64,000 nucleotides of DNA from Eonycteris spelaea. Lineage: Eukaryota; Chordata; Mammalia; Chiroptera; Pteropodidae. Shown here piece by piece: positions 1 through 13,189 of the stretch. The stretch covers positions 930,001 to 994,000 of the forward strand of contig PUFA01000311.1 in the NCBI GenBank assembly GCA_003508835.1, read 5' to 3'. The position numbers and the translations under genes are program-made. A model generated the notes under the pieces. The model was not told the DNA's origin. It saw nothing but the letters and a program-made list of their open reading frames with translations, and ran no database searches. Each line of letters begins with the position of its first letter. The first letter of the stretch is position 1.

Positions 1-2759
1 ATAAGCGCTTGTAATATTCAGAGACAATTTAGAATTTAGCCTGGTGCCTAGAATCCCCTACGTATATAGTATTTTAAGGTCAGTTGATTCATGGAGCTTT
101 TGTACCTTCGAGCACACTTGCATTATGATTGTCCAGGAACATTTAAGGTACACCCATTGCTGGGTCTTTTGCTTCCTGTTGGTTACATGTTAATTCCAGC
201 TGTGTTTTGGAAGAAATCACTTAGTAAGATGTTAGTGTGTAACATTTTAAGACCCGAGGGAAAAATCAAAATAACCTTTTGGCTAATGAGGGGTATTCAT
301 CTTATTCTGTTTAATATGCCTCCCCCAAGTCCTGTGTTTGTTGAGAACTGACTATATGTCCACACACATACTAGTTGACTCTAAAAGTTAATGCCTGAAT
401 CCAGAATTGAGATATTAAGTAGTTTTGAAAAAATTGTGTGAAAAGCATAGCTTTACTTGTCTTTTACCACTTAGGGTTTGTGAGTGCTTTAAATGAAATC
501 AGTTGACTAGCTTAAATATTCTTGTCTGTAATTGACATTCTTAGTTGTACTTTCATTGAAATGTGTGAAATTAGATTTTTTTTTTAGACGGTAAATGAAC
601 TCGCATTTAACATTGTGAGAGCTCTTCTTTGAAAATGGACTTTTTTCATTATTCAGTATGGGGCCAGCATATAAAAAATGATGTAGTATCCCTTTAGAGG
701 ACTAAATAAAGTACCCTTCTCAAAGAGTCCTAGAAATTTTGGAAAAGACTAAATAGTAGCTTGCAGTTCTAAATAGATGGAGTAGCAGAGTTGCAGCCAC
801 CTACTGGGGTCACCTTTCTTCATTTGACAAGGTACGAAGCAGAATGGCTTATAGTTATGGAATATGAGCATGGATTATTTTATTATCCATGTTTTTTTTT
901 TCAAGTGCTTTATTTCTTGGCTGTTTATGAGGTCTGTGGGCCCTGTGTGTATGTGTCTGTGTGGGGGGGGGGGGAAGTAAGTTTTTTTTTGAAGCTGTGC
1001 TCTGTAACAAAGTTTCAGAACTTATCCCTAGGTGGACAGATACTGGGAGATAACACTTGTTTTTGTAACAGTTGGTTAGGATGTTGGAAATAGTTTTTTG
1101 TAGAAGAGGAAACAGAAGAATGGACAATATCCCTTAGTTTTATTTGTGTGGTCACTCTAGTTGTTTTGTTAAATAGCCAATTAAAAAAAAAAACTCAGAT
1201 GTTTGCCAGGTCATAAATTTTCGTAAGTTAAATTTGAGGTTGTTATTCCGTCCCCTCTTCACTTCAGAAAGGTGACAGACACCAGTTAACTGACAGAATG
1301 GAACTTGATCTTCCCTCTTGTTTAAATTATATTTTCTAGATGTCCCAGGCAGATTTGTGTGGTTCATCTGAATCATTTTGTTTTTTTTTAAGATTCTTTG
1401 CTTTTATGTACCATTCCTCCTTTGCTGATTTTGGTTGTTTTCCTAGATTTAGGGTTTTGAAAACTTGGATTTAAAAAGCAATTCTTCTTGGTTTCTTTTA
1501 ATGTTAGTTTGTCAGTCTGGAAACCGTCTGTTAAGTCAATCATGGCCACACACGATATTTCACATATAGTGACAGGAAGTGTCACTGCATAGACTAGTGT
1601 CTTATGGAACAGAGCGAGCCCACCTCTGCTCAAAGCATACCTTTAGCAGAAAGCATTTCTCCGCACTGGCCTATAGACTTCCATTCCATTCACTATACCA
1701 TCAGTTAAAATTTAAGAATGATTAGGCAAATGAATGATATTTTTATCATTGCCATTCGCCAAAGCTTGTCTTTTTCCTAACTTTATTTTAGGAAGTGATC
1801 TAGTTGTACCAATTAAGTTAGAGGTCAGAATGATTTGTTTTAAAATTAAATGTGTATTTAGTTATTGTACATTTTAATATTCCGAAATGACATGGTTTGA
1901 CATTGAAGTCAAATGTAGATTTGCAACCAAGAGGAAGCATTCAGGGCAACAGAAAACAAACAGATATTTTACTTCTACACTCGAGAGTCTTAGGACTTTA
2001 TTCATTTAACAGATATATATTGGGCGCCTTTATGACGACTGAATATGATCTCTCTACAGTTCTAAAAGGATGAAATTGTGTATTGAAAATAGCTTCCATT
2101 TTTGGTAACGTGTACACAGATTAAAGTTTTCAAAATTACAATTACCTTTATTCTTTATTGTCACAGACCAAAAGACAAGGAAGAGGGCTGCAAAGATAGA
2201 AAAGCCAGAAACTAGTATGTCTGACTTTGTGAGAAGCTGGATTTTTGGAGTCAGAGTTGTCTATTCAGCCTTTTAAGAGTCTGAACTGTCTGATGTCCAT
2301 AGATACATAATATAGTAAAATACATAAAGGATGAAATTAAGTGGAGTTACATAGTTAATTAAATAGAATTTAATGATTACCAATTCTATACCACAGATTT
2401 CCAAGTAAACTATTGTTTTTCAGACAATTATGTATGGTTGTTTAATTTGGGGAGACAGTTTATTTTTTTTCCATTATAAAATAAAATATTTCTTATGAAA
2501 CATTTGGCAATTGTATTTTTAAATTGAGCTTTGTCCCCCCTTTTGGTTCTTTTTTAAATTTGGAGTATACCTGAAGGGTATTTTAATAACAGGAGATTAT
2601 GAAATATTTTAATTCAGTGAAAATATTCCGATTCAGGAAATGTTGATGCTTTAGGGATTTTTATGATAGAGGAGGTTCTAGGTTAGTATGGCAGATAAAT
2701 GATTTTGTGAAAGGTAAAGCATTATATGGATTATAATTGTGATATAATTCTCAGTATAA

Positions 2760-3160
2760 TTATTTTTATATGTGAGTAACAGAACCTGGAGAGTCAGAGG
2801 AGAAAAAGTAGGGGGCAGTGGAACCATGAAATTGTTTGCTATTTGGACAGTAAATTGTGGGGTCTTTAAAAAAAGAAAAACAACATAAGAAAGGAGGGAG
2901 ATGACAAAATGTCCTTGGTAAAATATTTCTAGTTTGGTTAGAAGAATGAGGTACTTGCGAGGAGTGATAGAAAGGAGAGAGAAAGCTAAAAGCTGTACTG
3001 TAGGCCTTAAATCATTATTTTAAGTGTATTTGGAATGACTTTAGGGAACCATTGACGTTTTACCAGCAGGAAAGTGACGTAATTTAGAGAGCTTAAAATT
3101 GTGTGTAGCCACACTAGGAGGCAGTTGGAATGGTCAAGGGACTGCTAAGGACCTGAATAT
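2760..3160. repeat. Purine-rich ancient repeat-like block
   Basis: G/A-rich on the + strand, with phrases such as a short gggaaccattgacg piece followed by agcaggaaagtgacgtaat. These resemble an old interspersed repeat with the pattern 'gggaagccattg...agcaggggagtgacat'. I cannot assign a family. The same kind of sequence recurs in intron 1 at 13190-15560, in intron 25 and in intron 29. Confidence 0.35.
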
Positions 3161-3889
3161 TCTGTTAATAATTCATGGTTTTAATTCAGACAAATATTTT
3201 CAGCCCAACATGTGGGTATTCCCATAAGCAAAAGCCGGTCACTTGTTTTCTGGTTTTGATTTTGAAGGTGATCACTAAAATGATACTTTTTATCTGCTTA
3301 CAGTTCAGGTTAGGACACTTACATTATACGGAATGGTCGTACACATAAAATGGAGTGTGGTTTGTGGTGTTTTGGGGAACACCGAGACCTCACAACTTTT
3401 TAATTTAAGGTTTCCTGCCTTCACTGGCTTTCTTGCCTTTCTTTCCCTATTCTAATCACCTAAAATAACCCCCTGGGGCCTCTTTCAATGGGCTTACTTT
3501 ATGAATTCATGCAAACTGTCATTTATTTAGTTTCTCTTCACGTTGTTATTATTTTGGTTACTTGTCTTTGGCTATATTAAAGTTTTCTCAGAACCCATTT
3601 TATTCTGGGGACTACAAAATAAAACACAGTGTCTCTGGTCTAGAGGCCCAGCAGTAAAGATTACACACATTTGTGGTTTAATTCCTACACGAACTACTTC
3701 AGCTTATTGCCTTTTAATTTTTTAATTTAGATGTGAACTGTTCAATCTTATAGTTTTTTGGTGTAGAGACATATGTGTTTTTTAAAATAGTTCTGTTCCA
3801 TCTTGTGTTAGTTGAGTGTGCTTTCATTAGTCGAATTCTTTTTTGAACTCCGTTGTGTTACGTTTTAGAGATAAAATCTATGTATGTAT

Positions 3890-4060
3890 AGATTTTAAGT
3901 TCTGTGAATTTTGACAAATGTATACACCTGTGTAACCACGACTCCAAACAAGATGCAGATACACAGCGACTTTTCAGTTGGATTACGCTCCCACCGCCCT
4001 CCCCCCGAAAAGAAGCACTGGTGGCGTCTTCAGGTAGCATCTGCCTTAAATTTTTTTTTT
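3890..4060 (-). mobile_element. L1 fragment, possible
   Basis: Contains ttttgacaaatgtatacacc and tgtaaccacgactccaaac, typical of the antisense of old L1 3' regions. Short and diverged. Confidence 0.4.
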
Positions 4061-4339
4061 TGTAGAAAGGAAATCTTTGAATATTATCTTAAGATTTATT
4101 ACCAACTTAATGGTTTGTAAGGATCGAAAACCTCATCATCCCCAGCATATTTTCTATGACTCCTTTTGCTCCGAAGATCCCTGAGGAAACAGCTTCATTC
4201 GGCGGCCCCACCCGCAGCCTCCACGGGCAAATGTTGGGGGCACGGGTGCTCCTCTGCTTCGCCGACTTTATTCCTGTGAGCTGCGGGTCCTTGGGCCTTT
4301 TTTTCTCCACTGTCGCCATGCCTCCTGGTGCGTGGCTCT

Positions 4340-4780
4340 TGTTCCAGCCATCAGCACTCTAACCCTTGTGCCTTCCTTAGGACTTCTGCTGTCCTCCATC
4401 CCTCTCACTCCTGAACCTTACAGCAGGTCTGCAGTGAAAGCTAACTGTGCTTACCCCTTCAGTGAGGGCTCTCGTTCCCCAACTAGTTTAAGTCCCGAAG
4501 GGCTGAACCAGATGCTCCCCTGCTTCTGGGGCTCACTTGCCCAGAGACACTCCTCAGGCTCGCTTCTGCCTTAGGGCCTTTGCAAGCACCGTTCTGCAGT
4601 GTCTCTGCTGCTTAGCTTGCTTTCCTCAGAGTACTTGACCTGCGGTGCTCTCATCCTGTCTCAGCTAAATGTCACCCCCTCAGTGGGAAGCAGCAGCGTT
4701 TTCTTACACTTCACTGGTTTTCTTCGTGGCGCTTACCACTACCTGAAATTTTCCAGTGTGTCTTCCCCAGTAAACATAAC
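4340..4780 (+). mobile_element. L2 LINE 3' fragment, probable
   Basis: Has the L2-like order tagggcctttgcaagcaccg, tctcagctaaatgtcacccc, tcagtgggaag, then gcttaccactacctgaaatt, each close to the L2 3' end in sense orientation. No reading frame survives. Confidence 0.5.
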
Positions 4781-5264
4781 CTTCACGTGTGCGTGAATCT
4801 TGTAGAATCATTTTACCTCTGTATCCCTTCCTTACTGTAGTGCATCAGACAGTACACTCTTTTGTGTGTATTTTGGGTATTTCTGTTTTCATCCTCAAGT
4901 AAATACACAAAAATAGAATTCTGCAAGTTTGTTTCCGTATTTAGAGTTCACTTCAGAGTTTACAATACTTACTGTAGGAGGCATTTTGAGGGGAACTGTG
5001 ACTTGTGCAGCAGCCTGGTTAGCGTGAGATAGCACCTTAGATAACTTGGTCAAACAGGTTCAAAGGGACGATGTTCTAGTGGTCTGAAGTGGCCATTTAA
5101 GATTCATAGGTTTTATCCGTCTTAAGAAAATACCTTGCTCTCACATTTAGAGTTCTTTTACACATCATCTTATTCCGTATCTATTGTATCTGCTCGTACC
5201 TCCTTTAAACAGTCTAATCACTAAAAAGTTAAGCACTGGGTTGAGCTTTCTGGCATTCCATCAG

Positions 5265-5361
5265 AATGGCCTGAGGAAGCAAACTTCTTTGCCAGTCGTA
5301 TGCCTGCTGATTGGGGCATGACCGAAACCCAGATTTTCCAGAATCAACAGATTTCTAAACA
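5265..5361 (+). other. Exon-like 97-base island in intron 1
   Basis: Lies between acceptor-like ttctggcattccatcag and donor-like AACA|gtgagt. One frame is open from 5225 to 5362 with a protein-like composition (for example WPEEANFFASRMPADWGM), ending TGA 5363-5365. In the phase set by exon 1 it would hit a stop at its third codon. Either a chance signal, a remnant of a processed pseudogene, or a rare alternative exon. Confidence 0.2.
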
Positions 5362-7512
5362 GTGAGTTACTTTTATATTAATCTTCATGTCCTTCAAAAA
5401 AAAGGGAATTGTATTCCTGTTAGAAATTATTCCTTTGGAGGTAAATGTTGCTATTCATATTATTCATAGCATGTCTGGGACCTCATGTTTCATTATTTTA
5501 AAAACTCATAGGCTTTTTGCATTTATTTAAAAATCTTAGGTTTTCAGTATCAGAATTATAGATTGTTTTTTGCTATTTGTTTCTAAGGAGAGGCACCCCT
5601 TTTTACCTTTACCCCTTTTTTTTTATATAGTAACCTCATCAGCAATCTTTTAGGTCCACAAGAAAATTAATGACTGCAGTGGCCTGAGGTAATTGTATAC
5701 TCATGTATATATGTCGCTAGGTTTCTTGAAAAAATTGTTAAATATTTACTACATTCAAAATATTAATACCTTTTCTATTGATTAGGGAAAAGTTGCCATT
5801 AATAAATTACATCTTGGACTTTAAGTGACATGTATTTTTCCTCCATATATGACACCATTGGCAACATTTTATTTTTCTACTGATTCTTTGGATTTAAAAT
5901 TTCCCTTTATTTAAATGTATTAATTGAAAACTTTATTCTTTCCTCTTTGGCATTTAAATCTTCTGATTTTAACAGATGCAAGTTGTGTGTGGTTGAAATT
6001 TTAACTTTCATCTTGGAATTTTTAGTTCTATGAAGCAATCCATGACTCTTGCTATTCAGCCTCTTGAGGGCCTCCTTGGTTTATATTCCTGATAATATGA
6101 ACCCTGGAATTTCTTGTCTGTAGTATTAACATTTTCTTTATGTCCAGACTCTTGTTTTGATTCTAACACTGGAAATTCATATTCATTGCCCTAATAACGT
6201 CTTCTGTGTTGGTGTAGAGGCTAAAAAAATTAATATTTTTTTCTCCCACCTCCTAAGTTCTTCTAGCTAGGCTAATAATCAAAATAACAGAGACAGGTTA
6301 ATAGGAGAAAAATCAAGTTTTAATACTTGTACAAGGGGAGTTTACATAAGCATGAAAATTCCAAGGACAGTGAGGCAAAATTGGCTATATATGTCATTTT
6401 GGATAAGGGAGTAAGGGGGGGTGGTGGGGGATTTTTAAAGGAGGTAGGCAATTTCCAGGTAGTTGAGGAAGAACTGGAACTTACAGGGCAGGTAAATTCT
6501 TGTTCAGTGGCACACAGGGGATGACCTACCTACCAGACCCCTGCTTGGTGCCTTCCTCTCTACCATACTTAATTCAAATCAAGCTAAGGTGAACAAGATT
6601 TCTTTCCTGGAGCAGGTCTTTTTCTCAATCTCTTGGACGGGAAAGGAGGAGGGTCAAGCATTCTGCCTCTTTTTTTTTTTTTCATAATCAGCTTAAAATC
6701 CATATTTCAAAAGGCAAAACTTTGTCCTCTCTATTGGCTTCCTGAGATTTGCCAGAATTTAGACAAAAAATCTTATTAATTTGAGGAAATAAGTCAAACT
6801 TTTTGTTCTCTGTATAGAATGGGACTGTTATCTGATTAGATGATTTAAAAGGCCCAAAGGTGAGCACCAGTATCACATAGTAGGCACAGTTGAATTCATA
6901 TCTATTTAATTGAAAAGAAAACACATCTTGGGTTTTCTTTTCTAACAAGAAAAATGAAAAATGTAGCAGGTATCCCAGCAGCAGAACTATAATACTTGAG
7001 ATTTAGTGTTTATTTGTTAGTCAGGTTTAAAGGAATCTCATCTGAAGACAATTTGTATTTTTGAAGGACTTGAGTTAGAATTCTGACTGTTAAAAGTGAT
7101 TGATTCTGTCATTTGAAATATCGGTAACATTGTAATATGTGGTATCTTGTTCCTTTTGGGAAAATATTGAAATTAAAAATGAACTTAGACTTAATAAAAG
7201 TTGTGTGTGTGGAATAATCAGTGGCCTATAAAACAAAGTTTTGTAAAAGAAGCCTTTTATCTAAAGTAGCCTAGCTCGTGTCTGTCATTACTGTAATGCT
7301 AATAATCTGTTTTTATTGTAGTCTTATTGATGATATAAAAACTGTACCAGTAGCACTGTTTTCCCATTCTCTTAGTCCATTTGAAAATCTACTTGCTGTC
7401 TTAGTAGAATTGCATTGGAGAAGTTAGAAATAGAACCAGGGCGTTTTAGATTCCTCTCTAAGGTGTATTTATTTTTAAGAATGTCTGTGTTTTTCACAAA
7501 TATTTATCTTAG

Positions 7513-7602
7513 GAGAGGCTGGTGTCATGAAAGTAGCAGTGGACTATGAATGCGAAGACAAAGGTCTTCTGTACGGGCTCTACCAGCCGCCCCTCTGAGG
7601 AG
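7513..7602 (+). other. Exon-like 90-base island in intron 1
   Basis: A locally GC-richer segment lies between acceptor-like atatttatcttag (ends 7512) and donor-like GAG|gtaatt (7603). It is 90 bases long. If spliced between exons 1 and 2 it would read RRGWCHESSSGL and stop, so it would act as a poison exon. It also holds an ATG (7527) opening a 23-codon frame. No homology is recognised, and this is a structural observation only. Confidence 0.3.
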
Positions 7603-9339
7603 GTAATTCTTGCCTTCCTAAAACGTAGGGTTAAAGGGTCAAAGATAAAGTAGGGGAAATGACTTTCAAAACTATTGTCGTGCTACACAAATGCTATTTA
7701 TATTGCTATGTTTGCATCAGATTTGGCATTTTAAGGAACCTCTCATCTCTTCCTCAAAAAGTTTTAGAATTTACTATACGTATGCACACACACTCTAGAT
7801 CTCATTTTTCTGTTCTGTGTGTGCGTAGCACTAAAAAGTTCATAGAGTATTTATGGCAAGGCCTTTAGAGGACATATGAATGGAAGCTCATAATTATTAA
7901 ATTTCTCTTTAGTATGGCATTTTGGTATTCATATGCAAACTTAAAAAAATATATCTTGGTGGAGATGCTTTTAATTGCCTCCCAGTATGGCAGTGGTTTC
8001 CTTCCTACATTTTCTGCTGTGCTTCCATTAGGCTATAAGTGTGTTTCAAGCGGTCTGATGAGGCATTTGACTCTGTGTCATTTTTTATTTTTCTTTCACA
8101 TCTTTTTATTCACACTTTAAGAACTGGATAGCAGTTAAAATTTTGATCTAGCAAACATAACCTAATCTTTGCGACTACATGTATTGGAGGGCAGGTGCAA
8201 ATGGAATTAAATAGAGAAAGGGTAAGTTAAAAGGTACCTTGTACCCTGCTTAACTTTTATTATATAGTTGGAATTTAAGAACTAATTCTGATAAGAACAG
8301 CAGTTGAATTCCGCATTGCTTCCTTCCCAGCCCCAGTTGAATGTATATATATATATGTTTGTTTTAAAGGGAGTAGGGAAGATGAATCTATGGAATCATG
8401 GAAAGGATATACTCTGCCAGTGTAATAGTTTGAAGAACTTAAAAAACAAAAAACAAAAACATGTATCCTGTAAACAAAGATAGGACTTAATGAAATTTAC
8501 AGTAGTAAGCTATCATGAAATTTTGATACTATTTTAAATTATGGCACTGTAAATTTACTCAAAATGAGTAAATGATGTTTCCTAAGGAACTTCATATCTA
8601 GAAACATTGATTTTTCTCTTGTTGAGAAAGAGAATTATTAAAGTTTCTTATTTTAAACCATTTAAATCAATCTAATTGAAGTGTGTTTTGTATGAAATGT
8701 TAGGAAAGAAAAAGGGTTTGTATAGACCTTGTGGGTTTGATGGCATGATGGTTTTGAATTGTTTCATAGCTTTCTTAAATTTAAGGCTGAATACTTTAGA
8801 TGCCTCTGTGATCTCTGGCTACAGGTGAGCACAGTGGGAGCGTTGATTTTTGATTGTTGATTGCTGCTTACTAGTGTGTTTCAGTAACTACAACAAAATG
8901 TCCTTTATTTCATAGGTTTTCTTACAGTTAGGATAGTGTGAAAAATACCTTCCTTTCCCAACTATTTAGGAGACCGTATCTTTTGAGATTTATCTGAGAG
9001 CTTTGAATTTCTTTATGTTTAGATAGTAGGAAATTACTATTTCAAGATCACTCCTGAATGAGATCCCAGAGCTTAAGTAGGAAAGTTCAACATACATATT
9101 TTATCTCTGATTGCAGAAAGTGTTTCTTTACCAGTTTGGTGTTTCCTGTCTCAGGATACAAGGAGATAGGTCCTAAGGAGTTATTGGGAGTTACGTTGAA
9201 AGGAATCACTCCATTTAAAAATCCACTATCTGTCTTAGTATAAATATGTTAGTAAAGTTAGAAATAGAACCAGAGTTTTAGATTTCTTTCTACGGTATAT
9301 TATTTTTTAAGGTTAGGGTAGGGGTAGTGTGTATAATTT

Positions 9340-9550
9340 TTTATTTTTTTAGGCCAGGCAACCCTTGGTTAACCTTATATATTGCAAGGACCTTGTCAGT
9401 TTACAATCCCCTATTTTTTTTATTTTTTAAATGCCTACAGCACTTGGTCTTCCTAGGTGGTCTCCCATCCAAGTACTAACCAGGCCTGACCCTGCTTAGC
9501 TTCTGAAATGAGACGGGATTGGGCTTGTTCAGGGTGGCATGGCCGTAGAC
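9340..9550 (-). mobile_element. 5S rRNA-derived SINE, copy 1
   Basis: On the minus strand the element opens with a 5S rRNA-like head (starts gtctacggccatgccaccct). It keeps the internal promoter region (agctaagcagggt, then tagtacttggatgggagacc), then has an unrelated tail containing ggggattgtaaactgacaag and an A-rich end. A perfect 13-base direct repeat, gtgtgtataattt, flanks it at 9327-9339 and 9554-9566, so it inserted by retroposition. Point changes in the 5S head argue against a functional 5S gene. 5S-headed SINEs are known in fruit bats. Confidence 0.92.
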
Positions 9551-11344
9551 AATGTGTGTATAATTTGAGAATTCCCTAAAGATATTTCTAGTAATGTCGT
9601 CTTTGTTGAGAGTCATGAATGTGGAATACGAAATTCAGTTAAGTGTCTTTTTCCGTATTTGCCGTCATTTAACATGTGTTACGTATTTAGGGATGCATGG
9701 TGAAATATTGCTCTTTTGATGCCCCAAAACATTCACTGTGTCCAAAATTTGTAGGGTATACCATACCATTGTGGCAGTATAGTGCCTAACTTGGTATTAA
9801 TTTTTTAAAAAGTACTTATATCAGAATTGCATAATTGGTTTTACTTAATGTGTTACATGTGATTTTTGGCGACCCAATTTTCTTGACCAATCTCACTTAT
9901 AAAAAAAAAAGTGGTAATGATGTTATCTATTACATAACATTTATTTTTAAAGAACAGTGCTTTTTAAAATTATTTAAGATTATCTTTAATGGGAAGATTT
10001 AAGCTATGTAATTGTTAGAGAAGCTTGCAAGCCTCAGTCCCTCTGGGATGTCAGCCGGAGGAACTCTATCAGAATAGCTCTGTAGTCAATATTTGCCTGT
10101 TTTCAAGACTTTTTAAAGGTGGTCGTGCACATTTCTTACAATAACGAAACAGTCTGCCTTTTCCTTGATGGTCGAGTCCCAGTCTGGTTTCAGAACTCTG
10201 TCTTTTAGGGTTCCAGGAGTGTTTAACTCTTAGTGATTCCTGATCTCTGTCCTGACTTGCTGTGTGTGGTTTTTCACTGAAGTGCCCGGGGTGGGGCATG
10301 TTTCTTCGTAGACTTTCAACCTTTTTGTTCTTCCTCTGCTGGGCAGGTCATGGAGTAAGAAGAGATTTCCTTTCAATCTGGGCCATTTCCCAGGCTGAAT
10401 GGGATGTTTCTAAAGTACTTCCAGGACTTGCTGACAAAAGGGGAAGATAAGTGATGCAAATGGGAACGGAAGCAGGGTTTCTTTCTAAGGCCGTAAACTA
10501 GCTTGGATTAAAAATAAAAGCCAGGAGAAAGTGAGTTAGGGTAACGTGGTGCCTTAGATCAGGAGCCTTTAGGTGAATGATTATTTAGCATAAACACATT
10601 TTTGTTGAATACTAAACACTGGATTTACATTTGTATTGGAGATTAAAAGCATACAAGATTTTATAGCTACTAATATTCTTAATACCTAGTAAGATTTTAA
10701 TTTATGCCAGATGAGGTACAGTATCTCAGAATACTTAAATACTTGAAATGAATTAGCAATTGATTTCATGTCTCTGTCTCAGCCAGTGATTTTCTGATTT
10801 TACAAGCCTTAGTGTGTTGACTCTAAATTTTTTGCATTGTCTCAGTGGGTAATAAGAATTCAGCTGCAATTTCGAAAGCTATCGAAATGGGTAGGCAATA
10901 AAATAGAACTTAAAATGCATTTCTTTTTTAAAAACATCAAGTGCTAAAGGGCTATTAGATATTTCTGAGGCATTGATAAAGAGTAAAATTTCCATTTTGC
11001 TAGAAATTTAGACCCTTTATTATTATTATAGTGAACAGTTGTGTTTTCCTGGCATGAGTGCACTGTTTTGTGTCTTTCTGTACCTTGGCTACCTTCATCC
11101 TTTCGGACCTGTAAGTTCCAGCCCTTCTGGTGCCTGATAAATTAATTCAGACGCTAACAGTCTTTGGTTTCATTGGAAAGCACGGAGACTTTAAGCCACT
11201 GCTACATTTTTGCCTTTCCATTTAGAACGGCCAAATATGGTAGGCCATACTAGACGTGAAATACTGAATTGTTAAGAAATAAATCAACAGTCTATTATCT
11301 TTTATACCTTTACTGTAAAGAAATGTATTTCCTTTAAAGCCAGG

Positions 11345-12480
11345 TTCTTGAGATATAATTTACATGCTGTGTAGTTCTTAGAGTTTTGGCAAATGTATAT
11401 AGTTTTGGAACTATGACCACCACAATCAAGCTACAGACTAGTTCCATCATCCCAAATAATTTCCTTGTGCCACTTGGTAGTCAGTCAGCTTCTCCTCCTA
11501 GCCCTTGGTAACCACTGGCCTCCCACCCCCCCACACTTTAATTTTGTCTTTTCAAAATTATGAAGTTTTTTTTAAATTGTGGCTAAATGAACATAAAATT
11601 TACTATTTTACAACATAGCGTTATTAAGCACATTCACGATGTTGTGCAGCCATCACCATTGTCTAGTTCCAGAACTTTTCATCACTTCAGATGGGAACCT
11701 TGTGCCCATTATGCAGTCACTCCGCATTCTCTCCGCCCAGCCTGCCCCTCTGAACCACAAGTCTCCTTTCTCTGTGGATTTGCCTGTCGTGGACGTTTCA
11801 TACACATGGAATCATGCGATATGAAGCCTTTTGTGTCAGGCCTCGCATTTAGCATAACCTTTTCAGGGTTCATCCTTATTGTAGCAGGGATCAGTACTCC
11901 ATTCCTTTTTATGGTTGAATAGTATTTCATTATAGAGATGCACCACATTTTGTTCATCCTTTGATGGACATTTGGGTTTCTGCCTTTTGGCTATTTTGAA
12001 CAATGTTGTGACATTTGCTTACAAATTTTTGTTTGACTACCTATTTTTAGTTCTTTTGGGCGTATACCTAACAGTGGATTTGCTAGGTTATGGGGTAGTT
12101 CTACTGTTTTCTTAAGTTCCCATGCATAATGTACGAGAGTTCCACATCCTCACAGTACTAGTTATTTTCTGTTTTTAAAGAAAATTGTGGCTATCCTCAT
12201 AGATGTGGTTTCTCATGCATTTGACCGGCATTTCCCTATCACAAATGATGTTGAGCAACTTCCCATGTGCTTATTGGCCATATCTTTGGTGAGGTATTTC
12301 TAGCTGAAGCTTTTGCCCATTTTTAGATTGGATTGTTTGTCTTTGTTGAATTACAGGAGTTCTTTATATATTTTGGACACTAGCCTCTTATAAGATAACA
12401 TGATTTGTACATATTTTCTCTGATTTTGTGGGTTGTCTTTTCACTCTCTTGATAGTGTCCTTTGATGCTCAAAAGTAAGA
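11345..12480 (-). mobile_element. Old L1 relic, 3' region
   Basis: The + strand is the antisense of an L1 3' region. Landmarks are tattttacaacatagcgtta, tgtgcagccatcaccattgt, tggttgaatagtatttcatt, then ttgatggacatttgggtttc and the later gagttctttatatattttgg. The minus strand retains a broken L1 ORF2 end (MKYYSTIKRNG). Many stops and indels; long dead. Confidence 0.8.
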
Positions 12481-13189
12481 TTTTTAAAATTCATATTAAG
12501 TAGATAAATTCCGAATTTAAATGTATTGCTGAAGCCAGCCATTTCTATTTCTGGCTTTTCTTTTGTGTTTAGAAAAATTACTCTCAAGATCATATGCATA
12601 GATCAAATTTTAGTTATGGAAATCTTAATTCAGACAAAATTTTTACTTAAGGATAATAGTCATCTTCTAATCTGTTGCCCTCCCCAATGCATGAAGTAAC
12701 CACTGTCAGTTCTCTTCCTGTGAAGGGTGTATGGTATAAGTTAGTACACCTGCCTTCAGTACTAGCATCTCAAACGAGTGAGCAAATAAAGCTAGTACAT
12801 AACTAGTAAAGTACTAACTAGCGTTGTACACACTTTTTGAGTGCTATAAGAGTTTGAAGGAGGAGTTGAATGATGAGCTTTTTTTTCTGAAAACCACAGC
12901 ATTTTATACCCCTAATTGGAATTTATACTGCCTTACAGTTTTGTTTTGTTTTTTTCTAAATTGTAAATTCTTACTTGGTTGGAAACGTTTTAGTTCATCT
13001 TTTGGGGTTGTTAAATCTTAATCCAAAGTACTCTTGTAGTAAATGATCAAGAGAATACTGTTGATTTTAGTAAACATTTTGGAGAGGAAGTGTGGGCTGC
13101 GGGTTGAATCTGGAAGAAAAGTTAGAGTTGGGTTAGGTTAGGGGACCACATCAAGAGAAAGGCCACACCTATGAGGATGGGCGATCATT

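Noticed and set aside
4107..4319. 70-codon minus-strand ORF starting MATVEKKRPKDPQ in a GC-richer patch
   Set aside because: I recognise no family, and no exon structure or poly(A) signature of a processed copy can be seen. Not strong enough to report as a gene.
9427..9550. A 5S rRNA gene on the minus strand
   Set aside because: The head carries several changes from 5S rRNA, is followed by a SINE tail and A-rich end, and is flanked by target-site duplications. It is a SINE, not a gene.
11709..11957. 82-codon minus-strand ORF with an L1 ORF2-like start
   Set aside because: A decayed piece of an L1, with no intact domain and no promoter. Part of the mobile element.
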